From contig OY725488.1 of assembly GCA_963281255.1 (NCBI GenBank), positions 6,359,524-6,423,523 on the forward strand: a DNA stretch of 64,000 nt, given 5' to 3'. The notes beneath the pieces are model-generated. The model was given only the letters and a program-made list of their open reading frames with translations, searched no databases and was not told where the DNA came from. This document shows positions 1 through 11,605 of this stretch, one piece after another. Origin of the DNA: Aphrocallistes beatrix. Its lineage: Eukaryota > Porifera > Hexactinellida > Sceptrulophora > Aphrocallistidae. The translations under genes were made by a program, and so were the position numbers. Each line of letters opens with the position of its first letter. Position 1 is the stretch's first letter.

Positions 1-66
1 GCGGATTCTTTCCTTCGTTCTCCTCCGTCTTTTTTCGGGAGCACGGATCCAGAGCTCCTCTCTTTC

Positions 67-1407
67 ATGGAGGAACTGCCTACCTATGAATTAGAGGAAC
101 GTGACTTCACGCAAGGCATGCTACCAGCACAAGACCCCTACTACTTCAATTCAGACCCTTTATTCAATTTGGAGCAAGAACTCATGTGGGGACGGTTTGG
201 AGATCCCTCTTTTCCTGATTCCGAATTTACTTTCAACTCTTCTGGGTATTCCACGGAACCTTACACACAGGAGATCGCTTCCCAGGTGTCCGGCGCAACA
301 CTCAGCTCCACATCTCTCAGCCAGAATAGCCTTTCTCCGGACTGCAGTCCTGACACATCGGAGTCGCAGGGAGAGGTCGTAGTAGTGGGGGAGAGATCTG
401 GGAAGAAGCGAAGGAAGCTCGGACAGAATGAATCATCCGATGGGGATACTAGTCAAGTCTTGAGGAAACGAGTTCGTAGTCACCAAAACTCTCAGCCCAT
501 TCCTAGAAGTATCAACTACGTGGACCGAGGGTATGAGAGCATGTCTCCTCAGACGACACTTTCTTCCCCACAATCTGTGAGTTCATATTAAAATAATACC
601 TTATGCTTAATGATCAGAGTTAAGCAGCTTATTGATTTATTTACGTATATTCCATTATAGGACACGGGATCTGCCAGGAAGCAGAGAGAAGACCCAGAAG
701 TGGTGGGAAATGTAGCGCGTGCGATTGATGGCATGATTGACAAGTTCTCTCAGTCCCAAGTGAAATTGACGAAAGAGGAAATCGAAGCTCTCGAGACGGC
801 CGGGCTTCCTATCCCCACCACTCTCCCGCTCACGAAGGTAGAGCAGCACGCCCTCAGAGACGTGAGGCGGAAGCTTAAGAACAAGCAGGCTGCCATGGAG
901 AACCGCAGACGGAAAAAGGAGTATGTGAGTGACCTCGAGAAGAAGTTAGTCGACTATGAGAAGATGGTGAGTTCCTTTGAGGAGCGCATGAGTCGAATGG
1001 AGCGAGAAAAACAGGTTCTGGAAACAGAACTCAAGCGGTTGAAACGCGCGGGAAAACGTGAGAAGGAAAATCGACCAGTTTCAGTTCAAACTGGCGCCTG
1101 TCTTATGGTATTCATCCTCTGTTTCGGTCTGGTATTCGGCACGTGGTGCACCGGCTTCGGGCCACTAGACGGTCACTCTCTAGCTCAAAGGAACCCAAAC
1201 TCCCCATTCTACTCCGCCTACATTTCGAGAACGCTACAAGGAGGTGAAGACTCCCCCCAATCTACGACACTCAGCTTGATAACTGATCTCCTATTGCAGA
1301 CCGGGGCTGATCTGCTGTCTCTCTTCAACTTCACTTCTGATTCCACTTACTTCCTGATCAATGAGGAACGTCTTCTCTGTCAGAACCACAGCTGTGCTCC
1401 TCACTAA
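67..1407 (+). CDS. CREB3L: CREB3-family bZIP transcription factor with transmembrane segment (5' end uncertain)
   Basis: Two exons, 67-576 and 661-1407, joined in phase 0 by an 84-bp GT-AG intron give 418 residues. The second exon holds a CREB3-type block: a short lead-in before the basic region (LTKVEQHALRDVRRK), basic region with NKQAAMENRRRKKEY at about residues 243-258, a leucine zipper to about 297, then one hydrophobic segment near 314-333 and a C-terminal lumenal tail. In the family, such factors sit in the ER membrane and are cut in the Golgi by S1P/S2P, releasing the N-terminal activator. A possible S1P-like site, ISRTLQ, lies near residue 360 but is not a perfect match. The N-terminus is acidic and Ser-rich, as expected of an activation domain. 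The reading frame stays open upstream to base 1 and reads DPELLSF just before the chosen Met, resembling the start of vertebrate CREB3, so the true start may lie upstream of the window or in an earlier exon. Confidence 0.85.
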
Positions 1408-2289
1408 CCCGGCCCTCCATAGCGTCACGTTGTTAATCATATTGTTACTCTTCACAATCATTTATTTATTTTATTTGTACCAGCTTTACGATCTGCTGTA
1501 ATGATCATTTTTTTATTTTCAGAGAGCAGAATTTGTGATGAAAATCAGTTGTAATCTTATATTAAATTCGTAACTACGTAATTAATCTATTAAAATTATT
1601 ATGTCATCTCTTTACAAGATCTACAAGAGAGTACCAAAAGAATTTTTGTACTCTCTTGTAGACACTTATATTTTCAAATTTATTGAAAATATCAAGTAGA
1701 ATAACCTTGTAGTTGAGTCTAATAGCATTTGACCCGAGGAAATTGCAGTAAAAGTTTTATGGTGGATTTTAGTGTGCTTCCTATTCTGTTACATAGGATC
1801 TATGATCCTACGTAGTAGATGCACAGTTCTAAAATTAGTGTTGTTGGCCAGTCGGCCTTCCGTCCCGTCGTAGTGCCTCTCCTGACAAAGTTTAAAATAT
1901 AATGACCTGTGATTTTTTGTGATGATTACATTATATGTAAATTCGCACCTAGCCCTAACCTTCGATTTCAAAATACATATGCAAAATCATGATTATACGC
2001 AGCATTATGTGATTTTGTTCTTTTGATTATAACTCGAAAAATATTCAACATATCGGCTCCATATCAATACCAAAGGTACACTACATCTTTATTTATCCCC
2101 GTCCGAACGCTTGCTTATTTCATTCTTAGTTACCAGTAAATATTGATTATTTGAATTCCTCTACAAAACTATTCATGGTATATCAATCTACTACGAATAC
2201 TTAGAAACTAGGGATAAATACTGAGATATAAGATTAATGAGGATACCATATCGTAACTATTCAGTCGTTCTAGCAGGACTGAGGAAGGA
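1408..2289. other. intergenic, convergent gene ends
   Basis: Stretch between two convergent stop codons, AT-rich, presumably both 3' UTRs. It holds one strong hairpin (1620-1662, separate entry). No coding exon seen. Confidence 0.6.
1620..1662. repeat. near-perfect hairpin in the 3' flank of the bZIP gene
   Basis: Arms TCTACAAGAGAGTAC and GTACTCTCTTGTAGA are exact reverse complements (15 bp) around a short loop, and the A-run and T-run inside the loop extend the pairing. It lies about 210 bp after the bZIP stop codon, so it could be a 3' UTR stem-loop or a relic of a tiny inverted-repeat element. Function unknown. Confidence 0.7.
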
Positions 2290-3972
2290 TTAGAACTTCT
2301 TCATCATGGCAGACTTAGCTTTAGTCTGGTACATTACTTGTTGCTGCATTTGAACATCTGGAACAAAATTAGCCCTCTGGTTTTGGTAATTTTGAGAGAT
2401 GTTAGCCATCCTCTGCACTCCGTATCCCTGAAAGGATTCCTCACTCTCCATTCCCCTCAAACAGTCTGCTATGTCTATAAGCATCCCTTTACTCAGTTCA
2501 TCTTCTGCTGTGGCTGAGGCTTTCACTTTTTCTTGGCAGGCGGTTAAGATTTTTCTCCCTTCCTCGTATTTCCCCTCACTCGCTTTCTGGCGCGCTTCTT
2601 TGATAGCAGCAGTCGTTTGGATCCGGTTTCTCTCCCTGTCAATAATTGGGTTGCTTACTTTGGGTTTTCCTGTGTCAGATCTTTCTACCATCAATTCCAA
2701 CTTTTCAGTCTCCATGGTAGCAGTGATCACATTGAAGTATGAGAGAGCGACACTACAGTACTTTATACTACCCGTCTCACAGACCGGCAGAGTTAACTCG
2801 ATCAGGATGTCTCGAGTCTCTTCGGACTGTAGGTCTCCCAAAGCAACTTCTGCTTCAGTGTTATCTTTCTTGTACTTAGGATTATTCTTCGCGGAGAATT
2901 CTTTTATTTTCGATCCATTCTCGAGCTTGACGCTTAGTGACATATTCTGTCCAACAGTTGAGAGTAAACCTCCCAGGCACGAGGCAAAGGATTCTGGGAC
3001 CTTTTCTTGTGAATCAATGAAATAGTACGCACCATTCCCCTGGTTACTGATCTCCTCGAGGAGACTAGCATTGTGGTCACTGCCAAAACCGAAAGTGTAG
3101 ACGGTACCTTGGAAATTTGAGTGAGGGGTGTCTGCGGGTTCTTTGGGAGATGCTCCGGTGCTTGGCTGGGTGGGCTGGATTACAGGAGGAAGAGGGGGAG
3201 GGGGAGGCGCCTGCTGTATCTGTTGAACATGTGGCGGTGATGGTGGTTGTGGTGGTGGCTGGATCTGCTGTTGCGGCATTTGAGGCTGTTGCATCTGAAC
3301 CTGAGGCATCTGAGGAGCCTGTTGATATTGGACTTGATTTAAAAAGTTTGTATTCGAAATGTTAGCGTTAGCGTTGCTCATCTGCATCATGAAAGGGTTC
3401 ATGTCTTCGCTAGAATCTTCTTCCTTGAAATCGAACGGGCTCTTCATTGCATTCAAGATTCCATCCTGGGAACTGATGCCCACATTTGCTAATCCATCAG
3501 TGAGGAGAAGTACTGACGTCACATCTGCTTTATCCCCCTCTCTCTCCATCACCATCTGCATTCCTTTTATCAGGCCCCCACAAAGGTTGGTACCTCCTCG
3601 TGTGTGGACGGAATCTATGTTCCCCTCTATTTTTGACTTGTTAGCTGAGCTGACAGCCGTCAGTGAGAAAATGACATCTACTGTATCATCATATACAATT
3701 AGTGCAAGGCGATCACGCTCTGTCAGCTGGGAGACCACGAAATGGAGAGTCTTTTTGACAAGTTCGAGCTTATTACCTCCCATGGAGCCGCTACGATCGA
3801 TGACAGCTACTAAATCAACCGGGACACGTTTACTGTCTTCTTCTTCGAAGATCGGCGCTTCAAGTTTGATATCCACCCAGCAGGACACTACCTTTTTGGG
3901 GTCATACTCCTGGTACTCATTTGCAGCTACGAGTTTGATCTTGCTATCGAGGGGTTTTTCAACAACTGCCAT
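2290..3972 (-). CDS. von Willebrand factor A domain protein with Pro/Gln-rich insertion
   Basis: Uninterrupted frame of 560 residues on the minus strand. A VWA fold starts near residue 50: the metal-site motif D59-R-S61-G-S63 (DRSGSM), the GGTN loop with T128, and LLTDG with D159 give a complete MIDAS. Between that strand and the next core strand (TFGFGSDHN, about 293) lies a roughly 105-residue insertion (about 180-285) rich in Asn, Gln and Pro with runs of PPPPP. The C-terminal part is helical and charged (about 445-510), followed by a Gln-rich tail ending MMKKF. No signal peptide or membrane segment, so probably intracellular. Similar VWA proteins with a C-terminal helical region occur widely in eukaryotes, but their role is poorly known. 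Single-exon structure contrasts with the neighbours. Confidence 0.85.
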   Translation of the reverse strand: MAVVEKPLDSKIKLVAANEYQEYDPKKVVSCWVDIKLEAPIFEEEDSKRVPVDLVAVIDRSGSMGGNKLELVKKTLHFVVSQLTERDRLALIVYDDTVDVIFSLTAVSSANKSKIEGNIDSVHTRGGTNLCGGLIKGMQMVMEREGDKADVTSVLLLTDGLANVGISSQDGILNAMKSPFDFKEEDSSEDMNPFMMQMSNANANISNTNFLNQVQYQQAPQMPQVQMQQPQMPQQQIQPPPQPPSPPHVQQIQQAPPPPPLPPVIQPTQPSTGASPKEPADTPHSNFQGTVYTFGFGSDHNASLLEEISNQGNGAYYFIDSQEKVPESFASCLGGLLSTVGQNMSLSVKLENGSKIKEFSAKNNPKYKKDNTEAEVALGDLQSEETRDILIELTLPVCETGSIKYCSVALSYFNVITATMETEKLELMVERSDTGKPKVSNPIIDRERNRIQTTAAIKEARQKASEGKYEEGRKILTACQEKVKASATAEDELSKGMLIDIADCLRGMESEESFQGYGVQRMANISQNYQNQRANFVPDVQMQQQVMYQTKAKSAMMKKF

Positions 3973-4026
3973 TTGTATTTTCCTTTGTATATTATGATGA
4001 TGATGGATATCGAATCTATGTGAGCA

Positions 4027-4040
4027 GAGCTATATAAAGA
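4027..4040 (-). promoter_or_regulatory. possible TATA-like core promoter of the VWA gene
   Basis: On the minus strand an AT core reading TTTATATAG lies about 60 bp upstream of the VWA start codon, a reasonable place for a TATA-like element with a short 5' UTR. Sequence match only; the region is AT-rich so chance is possible. Confidence 0.25.
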
Positions 4041-4932
4041 AGTTCAATCCAGATTGGAACTAAATGACTAATATATGAAACGTATTCATTACAATCTAAT
4101 TTTAGATCTGCTCAAGTTTCCATTGATTTAGTTCATCTAATTTTAGTCGAGCATCTAATGTTAGCTAATCCATAATAGATGGCTAAAGCAAACAATTTCC
4201 GTACTTCCCAAGTAACCAGGCTAGATGTTGTTTTGATCAGGCATCACTAAAACACGGAGCATGTACACAAATCTATGGACGGACGACCAAAAAAAATAAA
4301 ACTAAGGACTTGAAATATTTGTGGTTTCTACTTTATATGCTGATCACATCAGTTACTCCAGTACTTATTTAAATATTCATCACTTCGTATTTCCTCCTTC
4401 GACTATTCGTGTTGTGGGTAGTTTTCAGTTAACTTAAATTCACTGCAAAATGTTTTTAGGATAAATTCATTAATGCCAAAAGATATAATAACGATTCCAC
4501 AACTTAATTTGGTGATTTATCAGTGTGTTCAGGGATTCCCTAGATGCTCACTTTTATTCATCATTTTGACAGTCCCTCTTGAATTTATTCCTATTTTGGC
4601 TAATTATATTTAATGAAGAATGTTCACTAGTTGATTATTCGTGCACAAAATGTATATTTAGACAACCCAATTTGGTGGTTTACCAGTTTGTCCAGAAACG
4701 CGCACTTTTGAATTGTTTGCAACCATGCAGCACATGCAAGTGGAATGAAATTATTTACATTTGCATTGTAAATAATGCAAAATAATTAATTGATTAATAA
4801 AAGGGTCCTAAGCACCTCATGCAGACGCGCTTGTTAGATGTAAACATAGACATGTTTAAATAATTATTAACAAAGTGTGAAATTATCATTTATCATTGAC
4901 TTACGAGTTGTTGTCTAATTTCAAATATTTAG

Positions 4933-5100
4933 AGCATTTTGGTTAGACAACTGGATGATGACCAGCAATTGAATATTTCTCAGTTGGGTGATGCCTATTC
5001 TCAGACGTTTTTCTGGACAATAGATGCCAAGGTTGCAATAGATACTTTGCAACCAAGAACTACTCCCTGGGCACTTGGAGAAAGAAAGCCATGGACGTAG
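4933..5100 (+). CDS. exon-like orphan reading frame (possible terminal exon)
   Basis: Immediately after a good acceptor (ATATTTAG) a frame runs 55 codons to a TAG. The translation has ordinary protein composition, unlike the surrounding AT-rich sequence, with features such as VRQLDDDQQLNISQLGDAYS and a Pro/Trp-containing end (TTPWALGERKPWT). It has no start codon and I could not find the upstream exon. It may be the last exon of an unrecognised gene, or a relic. No family recognised. Confidence 0.3.
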   Translation, partial: SILVRQLDDDQQLNISQLGDAYSQTFFWTIDAKVAIDTLQPRTTPWALGERKPWT

Positions 5101-5333
5101 CTGGTATGCAAGATTTTATATCAGTATAGCTATATCAAAAATAATGGATTCCAATTATTATAAGATTGTAAATTAGTATTAGTGTATATTATTATACGTA
5201 GTACGTATTAGCAAATATTACAATGGTTAGTGCTAATTTACGTTTTACAAAGCGACAAAGATAAAATTATCCTATCCTACTTGTACCTAGAATCGTCATT
5301 TGCCCTTGCCGTAGAGTCCGGTAGGATTGATAG

Positions 5334-5783
5334 CATGGTCCTGTCACGAAAAATTGGTCCGGGGGACCATTTTTTTCATGGAAAATTGGTCCTCCCCTGA
5401 AAATTTTGGTCCTGCAATGGACCATTTTTCCATGGAATATTGGTCCGGGAACCATTTTTTTCAGGGAAATTGGTCCGGGGACTATTTTTTCAGGGAATAT
5501 TGGTCTGGGTGTCCATTTTTTTCAGGGAATATTGGTCTGGGGACCATTTTTTTCAGGAAAAATTGTCAGGGAGACTAATTTTCCATGAAAAAATTGGTCC
5601 GGGCGGACCAAAATTCCTTATGGAAAATTGGTCCCCGGACCAAAATTCCATGAAAAAATTGGTCCCCCCGGACTAAAAATTCCATGAAAAAATTGGTCCC
5701 CTCGGACCAAAGTTCCATGGAAAATTAGTCCATAGTAGGACCAAGATTTTCTGCTTAGGACTTTTCCAGTGACAGTCCTACGA
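5334..5783. repeat. palindromic array of GGTCC/GGACC units
   Basis: About a dozen units of roughly 28-35 bp, each containing TTGGTCC and GGACCA separated by AT-rich words such as TTTTTTCAGGGAA or TTCCATGAAAAAA. The left half carries units in one orientation and the right half in the opposite one, so the whole block can fold back. Edges resemble each other inverted (GGTCCTGTCAC on the left; AGGACTGTCAC read inward from the right), suggesting a non-autonomous DNA transposon whose interior expanded by unit duplication. No coding content. Confidence 0.7.
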
Positions 5784-6130
5784 ATAAAATTGAGACATTA
5801 TTCTATCCATAGTCCAAAAAGAGTAATTGCTTTGGGGTTTTTTATGGTATATTTAATTCTCCTTAAATATACGTATTTCTTCTGACAAAATACATTATTG
5901 ATTAACAGGGATTAGACTCAATGAATATAAACAAGTTATACTCGCTCTCTGAACTTTAAATCTGATTACCTGAGATAGACAAATGTTTGCTCAATAAGAG
6001 TTGTCCTATGCAGGGTGGCTAAATTAGAGTGTCTTTTCTAAATTTCTTCCAATTCTTTCACCGACGGGGGCTGTAGCCCCCCTGCCCCCCCCTGACGCCA
6101 ACCCTGGTCCTATGTCAATACAAATAATAT

Positions 6131-6280
6131 TATCACTCCGCTTAATTGGGACAAGTCTCCAGGAACGGAATGGTTCCTACATAGAAGCTAATACTAAATT
6201 TCTTCGGTTAATTGGGAACTCCGCTTAATCAGGACAAAACATCCGGGACCAAAGTGTCCCAGTTAAGTGGAGTCACCTGT
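6131..6280. mobile_element. pogo/Tigger-like MITE
   Basis: Ends read inward as CACTCCGCTTAATTGGGACA (left) and TGACTCCACTTAACTGGGAC (right), imperfect inverted repeats of a type common in animal Tigger/pogo elements. The unit is about 150 bp, with a further internal copy of the CTCCGCTTAAT word near 6221. No transposase. Confidence 0.65.
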
Positions 6281-7686
6281 ATTCTCACACCTTTGTTGTT
6301 AATTCATATTTTAAGGTAAAATAATATCTCAACGGTTAGTCGGATTTATGATACGTATTTCACCATGTAGATTTCAAATTTCACACTTAGAATGTTCTTA
6401 TGTAAGTATTTTCCGACTAATTAAGATAATTATATTTCGTATCTATAAATATAGTCGATTCCGAGAGCTGCACTGTCTGTCGACCGACATGTTTTAAAGA
6501 GAAGTGGTAAATACGTATATTTCGGTATAATGCCTCAATGTTATGTCTCCCACATCGACATGTTCGTGACCGGACTATTCTGCTTTGTCTACAAGACCGT
6601 AGTATTCCATAAATATGCATGTTCTATGCTTCGACGAATAATGCGGATAGAAGTTGATATTCCATTAGATCTGTGGCGTAGTAAGATCTGTTATAGCATA
6701 TCATAGAGTCTAGACTCTAAGCTAATGATTAGTCACCATGCGACTGTACTAAAGCGCAAAGTTCATTGATTTTTCGTGCTTACTTTTTCGAGGAAGAGAT
6801 AGAAACTGTGTTTCATAATGCATATGATTAGTAGCAGTTTATTTTGAATGTTCCGAATTAAGCAGGGAAATTAGCATTCTCTCCCGAGATGATTGTGAGA
6901 CTGTTATTAAGTAGAATTGTCAGAACCTACTTGGTAATAGCGATTGATAGGTTGATAGATTTGATTTTGCCTTATAATAGATTAGATTCACAGCTCTAAA
7001 ACGAGTCGCAAGAATAACGCCTAATTTGAGGTAGGAATAAGACCTAAAACCTGCCAAGTAAGAATAAGACCTAAAATGCCACACAGTAACCCCCTCACGA
7101 ATAAAAATGCCACTTTCACACTCAATTGGACACTATTTCAAACCTAAGATGCCCCCTTTCACTAAGTTTATTATACATATCACTCTCCAAAATGCTCACT
7201 TTCGCTCTCCCTCCAATTTAGGTCTTATTCCTACTTAACCTGTTATAAATCTTATTCCGATTCCCCTCTAAAGCCATTATTCCGATTACTAAGGATTTAG
7301 GTGATATTTATCTACCAAATTTGATGATACGGCACAGTGATGGATGTCACATGGCAATTGAACATACTACGTATATCGGACTTAGAGAGTGGTATACCTA
7401 AGCTGGCCTTGGATCCACGTTTAGTTATTTTCGTGTTCGGATAGTATGAATGCATTAAAATTTAAGATTTTCAAAATATTTTCTGGAAGATAGAGCTTGT
7501 GATCCAAATCCCATGTACATATATTCTCTGAGCGATCGAAGAATGGAATCGAATGCATTCCTTTCATCTTTTTGTGGAAGTAGCCCGTTCTGGCACTGGA
7601 GTTTGGTCGTGCTGGATTAGGCAGGTCTATGGAGTAAGTGCAGAGATAGCCCAGTATTTGAGATAATCAGTGTCCAATTTATTTAC

Positions 7687-7921
7687 GTGCATTCCAACCG
7701 ACCGCTGACAAACACTCCAGAAGCCGACCTCTGCTTCTCTACCTTTGAGCGGGTCGGAAATACTGAAATATATTTATATATGATATCTTGGAACTCCACT
7801 ACTTCTGTCGTACAATCTCTTCGTCTCACTCCCTGCCTTCTCATCTCCTTCCACCCCCACTTGCTCCTGAGAGAATGCAAGCAGATTGATAGACTGCTCG
7901 ATCAACTTTCAGAGTTTCCAG
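7687..7921 (+). other. possible transcribed exon, perhaps 5' UTR
   Basis: A GC-richer, pyrimidine-rich segment that ends in CCAG followed by GTAATC, a usable donor. It is open in one frame but the translation resembles nothing I know. It lies upstream of the SFMBT-like gene on the same strand and could be one of its untranslated exons. Weak. Confidence 0.2.
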
Positions 7922-10499
7922 GTAATCATTTGCTGGGTCAAATAATACCAACATTCAGTGAAAAAAAAGAAATCAAATCAATTTGTAAATAAGTATGGTC
8001 TCGTCTCTTTCGCTTAATTCTGATGATTGTGCACTGCATTAATAAAATATGAAATTCCGTGTTTACATGTCATTCTACGTATAGGACTGAGACCGGAGGA
8101 GGAATTAAATATGCATATTATTTTGACTAACTCTTAGACATTGGCTAAATGCTTTATAATTTTGGTGTTTATAGACAAGATGAATTGAGATTGCTATAGG
8201 ATTAGGTTTATACTTAATAATTATTCCGAGTAATATTCGAGGCCAATTTTAATTTCAAAAGAATTTTCGCACAAAATGTCATTCCTAATGATTTATACGA
8301 AAATTGTATCGTCGACTCGTGGTTTCACAGCAAAACCTAACATTACGTGTATTTTAAAATGTATTACTTCTCTCCTTATTTCGTGCTTTGCTATCAATCC
8401 TACTGATTCGGCTCAGTGATTGTATTGGGAACTTCTCAAACACGGGGTGGGGAAATTAGGTAGAACCGATGGTCCTGATAAAGTTGGAATTTGTTAACGA
8501 TGAATAATAAGAGAAACGGTGAAAATGTATCATATAATGAACTCAATACTATGTTCAAGAAAAATTCGTTAGAAAAACAGATTTTTAAAAATCCCGGTTT
8601 TGATTGTAGCAGTTAAATGTTTTAATATTCTTTAAGGACAGACAGTATAGGGTCGTGCGTCGAAATATGAATTATCAAATTGTCGAAATCATAATTACTT
8701 AACTACCCGAACATTATGATTTTGTTCTTGTTGGTCAGCTTAAGTTTAAGCTTGACTAATATTCTGTTGCAATTTGAATTCGTCTTTATTCGATTCTTTT
8801 GGAGGTTATCAAGCAGACACTACTGTGAAATGGTTTGAAGCTACACTACTTGACTTTATTATTAAGTATTAACCACATTTTCATATCTTGATTTTAAACA
8901 CTAGAGATTACAGCACATGATTCTTCACACTAAAGTTTTCCTATTCGATTCTGACACACATCACTTTTTTAATAATTCGATTGAAACAATGATCATGTAA
9001 TCAGTTTCACAAATCCTTAAGTATTCCGATGTCTTATGATCGAAAATTGAATGGCATTTCTCACCACACTTTGTCACATTTAAAACCATATCTTTCTCCT
9101 ATTTAATTTGCTGAATTTGTTTAACTTGTGAACTTTTGAACCATTTGAGGATTCCGACAGTGGAAACCTTAAATGGAAACGAATTTAATTTCAATACAGT
9201 AATTGGGATTTTTTGAAAACTTAATATGTCACTCTGGGGGGTAATGGTACTTTCTTGTTTTTTAGCTTGCTTCAGTTCTATGGAACTTAGTTTCTTTTCT
9301 TTATAACTGAAAATATTTGTTAGATGCTAACTTTGCTTATAGCAATGCGAGAAGTTTTTCAGCAGGAAAAAAACTGACCTAGTATAAAGATTAAATGTGT
9401 GTGTCGTTTTACTGCAGTTGTATAGGGATAGGCCCTATGTCATGGAAGGTGTATTACGTCCGGTGTCTGCACAATCCTGCGAAATCTAACAGTCCAGTCC
9501 GATTTCTATAAATTTGATAAATAGTGAATATCTCGCTATGCTGAATCCGAATTCCTCAACGACGATAAGGATATAATCATGGGCAATTTAACATTGACGC
9601 TTTTTCTCTTTTCTGATGGAAGAGAAAAGCATAATGCTAACTTCGCTATTGTTATATACTTATTCCGAGCATTTATTAAACTCACAGATTTCGCGGAATT
9701 GTTCATAAGCACATTTTAAATGGAATTGTTATCCGTATATACTCTGGAATGCTGGCGTGGTAAGTGATATATTTCGATAACCAATGTTTAGGATGCATTT
9801 TTCAAATTATCTTTGTTATTCTCAAAAACGATGTAATAAGAAGAGCTATTGTTTCGTCGTAGGTAGAATGATTTTGTGGGTGTAATGTATTCATAACTAG
9901 ATTATTAACTTCAAACTACAAAGGTCTTGATCGCAGATGGTAATTTAGTAATGTCTACCTTTGTAATTAACCTTGTTGTTACTTTTTCTTCTTCAGTTGG
10001 GTATATACAAGTAGCGCAGTAATCTCGATAGCCGCTTTGTAAAGTGATACATGCGAAACACTAATCTCGTTTAAAATATGTGTTAATACTATTGACTCCC
10101 ACTCTGCTGTATGGGAGAGATCAAACTCGATCCGGTTGAAGAGATAATGTACCGACGAGATAAAAAATAACTAACGGGCTTGACAGAATGAATGAAATAC
10201 TTTTTTAACACTTCCTACATAATATATGCTCCATTAATAGACATAGATATATTGTCTTATATATTAATTAGCCAATTGTTGTAGCTGTGAAATATTTACA
10301 CTTCATGCCTACTGCAATTAAACCCCTTAAGCTCGATCCCTACCGATAGCTAAATCATCGTATTTATAAACTCATGATCAAAAATCTATAAGAAAAGTAT
10401 TAAACTGTGAAAGTAGTATCTACCAATGCAAGTTAAAAGCTAAATAAAGACCAAAATTGATAGTAGTATAAAGCAACCAACTACTATCTGTATCTGTAC

Positions 10500-10704
10500 C
10501 AGGGGTTTATCTAGGTGCTCGGTCGGCACTTATAGGTGCCAGCCTGGTATCGTCCGAGGAGCCAAGGTGCTTGCAGTGTGATTCGATTTTGGTCCCGGGT
10601 TGCTATCACCCCTGGAATTACGAGATAAACCACTGTTTGGGTGCCATATAACTTTTATCACCTCAAAAAAAATTGCCGGATTGGAAATCCTAGATAAACC
10701 CATG
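10500..10704. mobile_element. hAT-type MITE with exact 8-bp target duplication
   Basis: A 205-bp element with ends CAGGGGTTTATCTAGG and (inward from the right) CATGGGTTTATCTAGG. It is flanked by identical octamers ATCTGTAC at 10492-10499 and 10705-10712, the hAT-superfamily signature. No coding capacity. Confidence 0.85.
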
Positions 10705-11605
10705 ATCTGTACTAGAAATCGCGTGACTAATTACCAGTGTTAACCTGCACTGCAATTGTTATTCTTCTCTCGACTCAACCCGCCTCCAATTTACTTTGGC
10801 ATGATTTATCGTTATCTATTTAACGAACGTTACGACCAATCAATACTAGCGACTCAAATCTCACCATAAACCCACTGAAGATGTTCCACCCCGCGTAGAG
10901 GTCGAATATACACAAAGTTACTATATTAATATGTTCATGCTCTGTTGCAATGAATGTTGCTGTTCCCAAGATTCCAAAAATATGTTTTATCTTTCCATGT
11001 AACTAAACCGGAGTGTGGGTGTCTGTTATCAATTTATGCTACAATACATATATCTATGAATCAAATCAAATCAGTGCATTTTCTTGCTCTGGGTTTGTTT
11101 TAATTTTCAATGAAAGTTATTAACTTGGATATCCAACTTTATGCAACACTCTTCCTTTTTCCCATAGTCATATTTATTTATTTATTTACAAAAGAAAGCG
11201 GCCCTACATGTAATGATACAGAATAACTTTTCTTCGATTCTAGTACATGTTTCGACCTTGTCCCACTTAATTAATGAGCTCCTTGTTATTAGAAGTTCCA
11301 TTCGCTCATGAATATGCGTAGCGCCTTTGGAATTATGCATATCAACTCAGCAGCATTTCAACAGCTCTACAAATACGATCTTGGGAGCGATTTTTGCAAC
11401 GACATTCCATTCGAACTTTCGTATCTTCACCCCACCTCCATTAGATCCATAGTATTGCTAATCTCGAATCCCTGCTAGTTTTAATAGTACGATTCAGTAT
11501 AACAGTTAGTTCAGACTCTGTCCAGTATATATATAACCGAATGAATTATCTCCTTATGTTATAAGTAATTTACTCTTGATACTCTCTCATAGATTCCAGG
11601 TTGTT

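Larger units (their letters stand above)
4041..11605. other. long gene-poor region
   Basis: About 7.5 kb without a recognised gene. It contains an exon-like orphan (4933-5100), a GGTCC repeat array (5334-5783), a small pogo/Tigger-like element (6131-6280), a possible transcribed exon (7687-7921) and a hAT MITE (10500-10704). A C-rich patch at about 6061-6106 ending CCAACCCTG looks like a solitary hAT terminus. Imperfect copies of a word like CAATTTGGTGGTTTACCAG lie near 4505 and 4670. The rest is AT-rich and featureless to the eye. Confidence 0.6.

Noticed and set aside
5267-5676. Several overlapping 60-80-codon frames with WSGPGTIFF-like repeats
   Set aside because: Translations of the GGTCC array in different frames; no coding signal.
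9418-9489. 23-codon frame after a strong acceptor (TTTTACTGCAG) ending in TAA
   Set aside because: Too short, and no upstream exon joins to it in phase; kept only as a curiosity.
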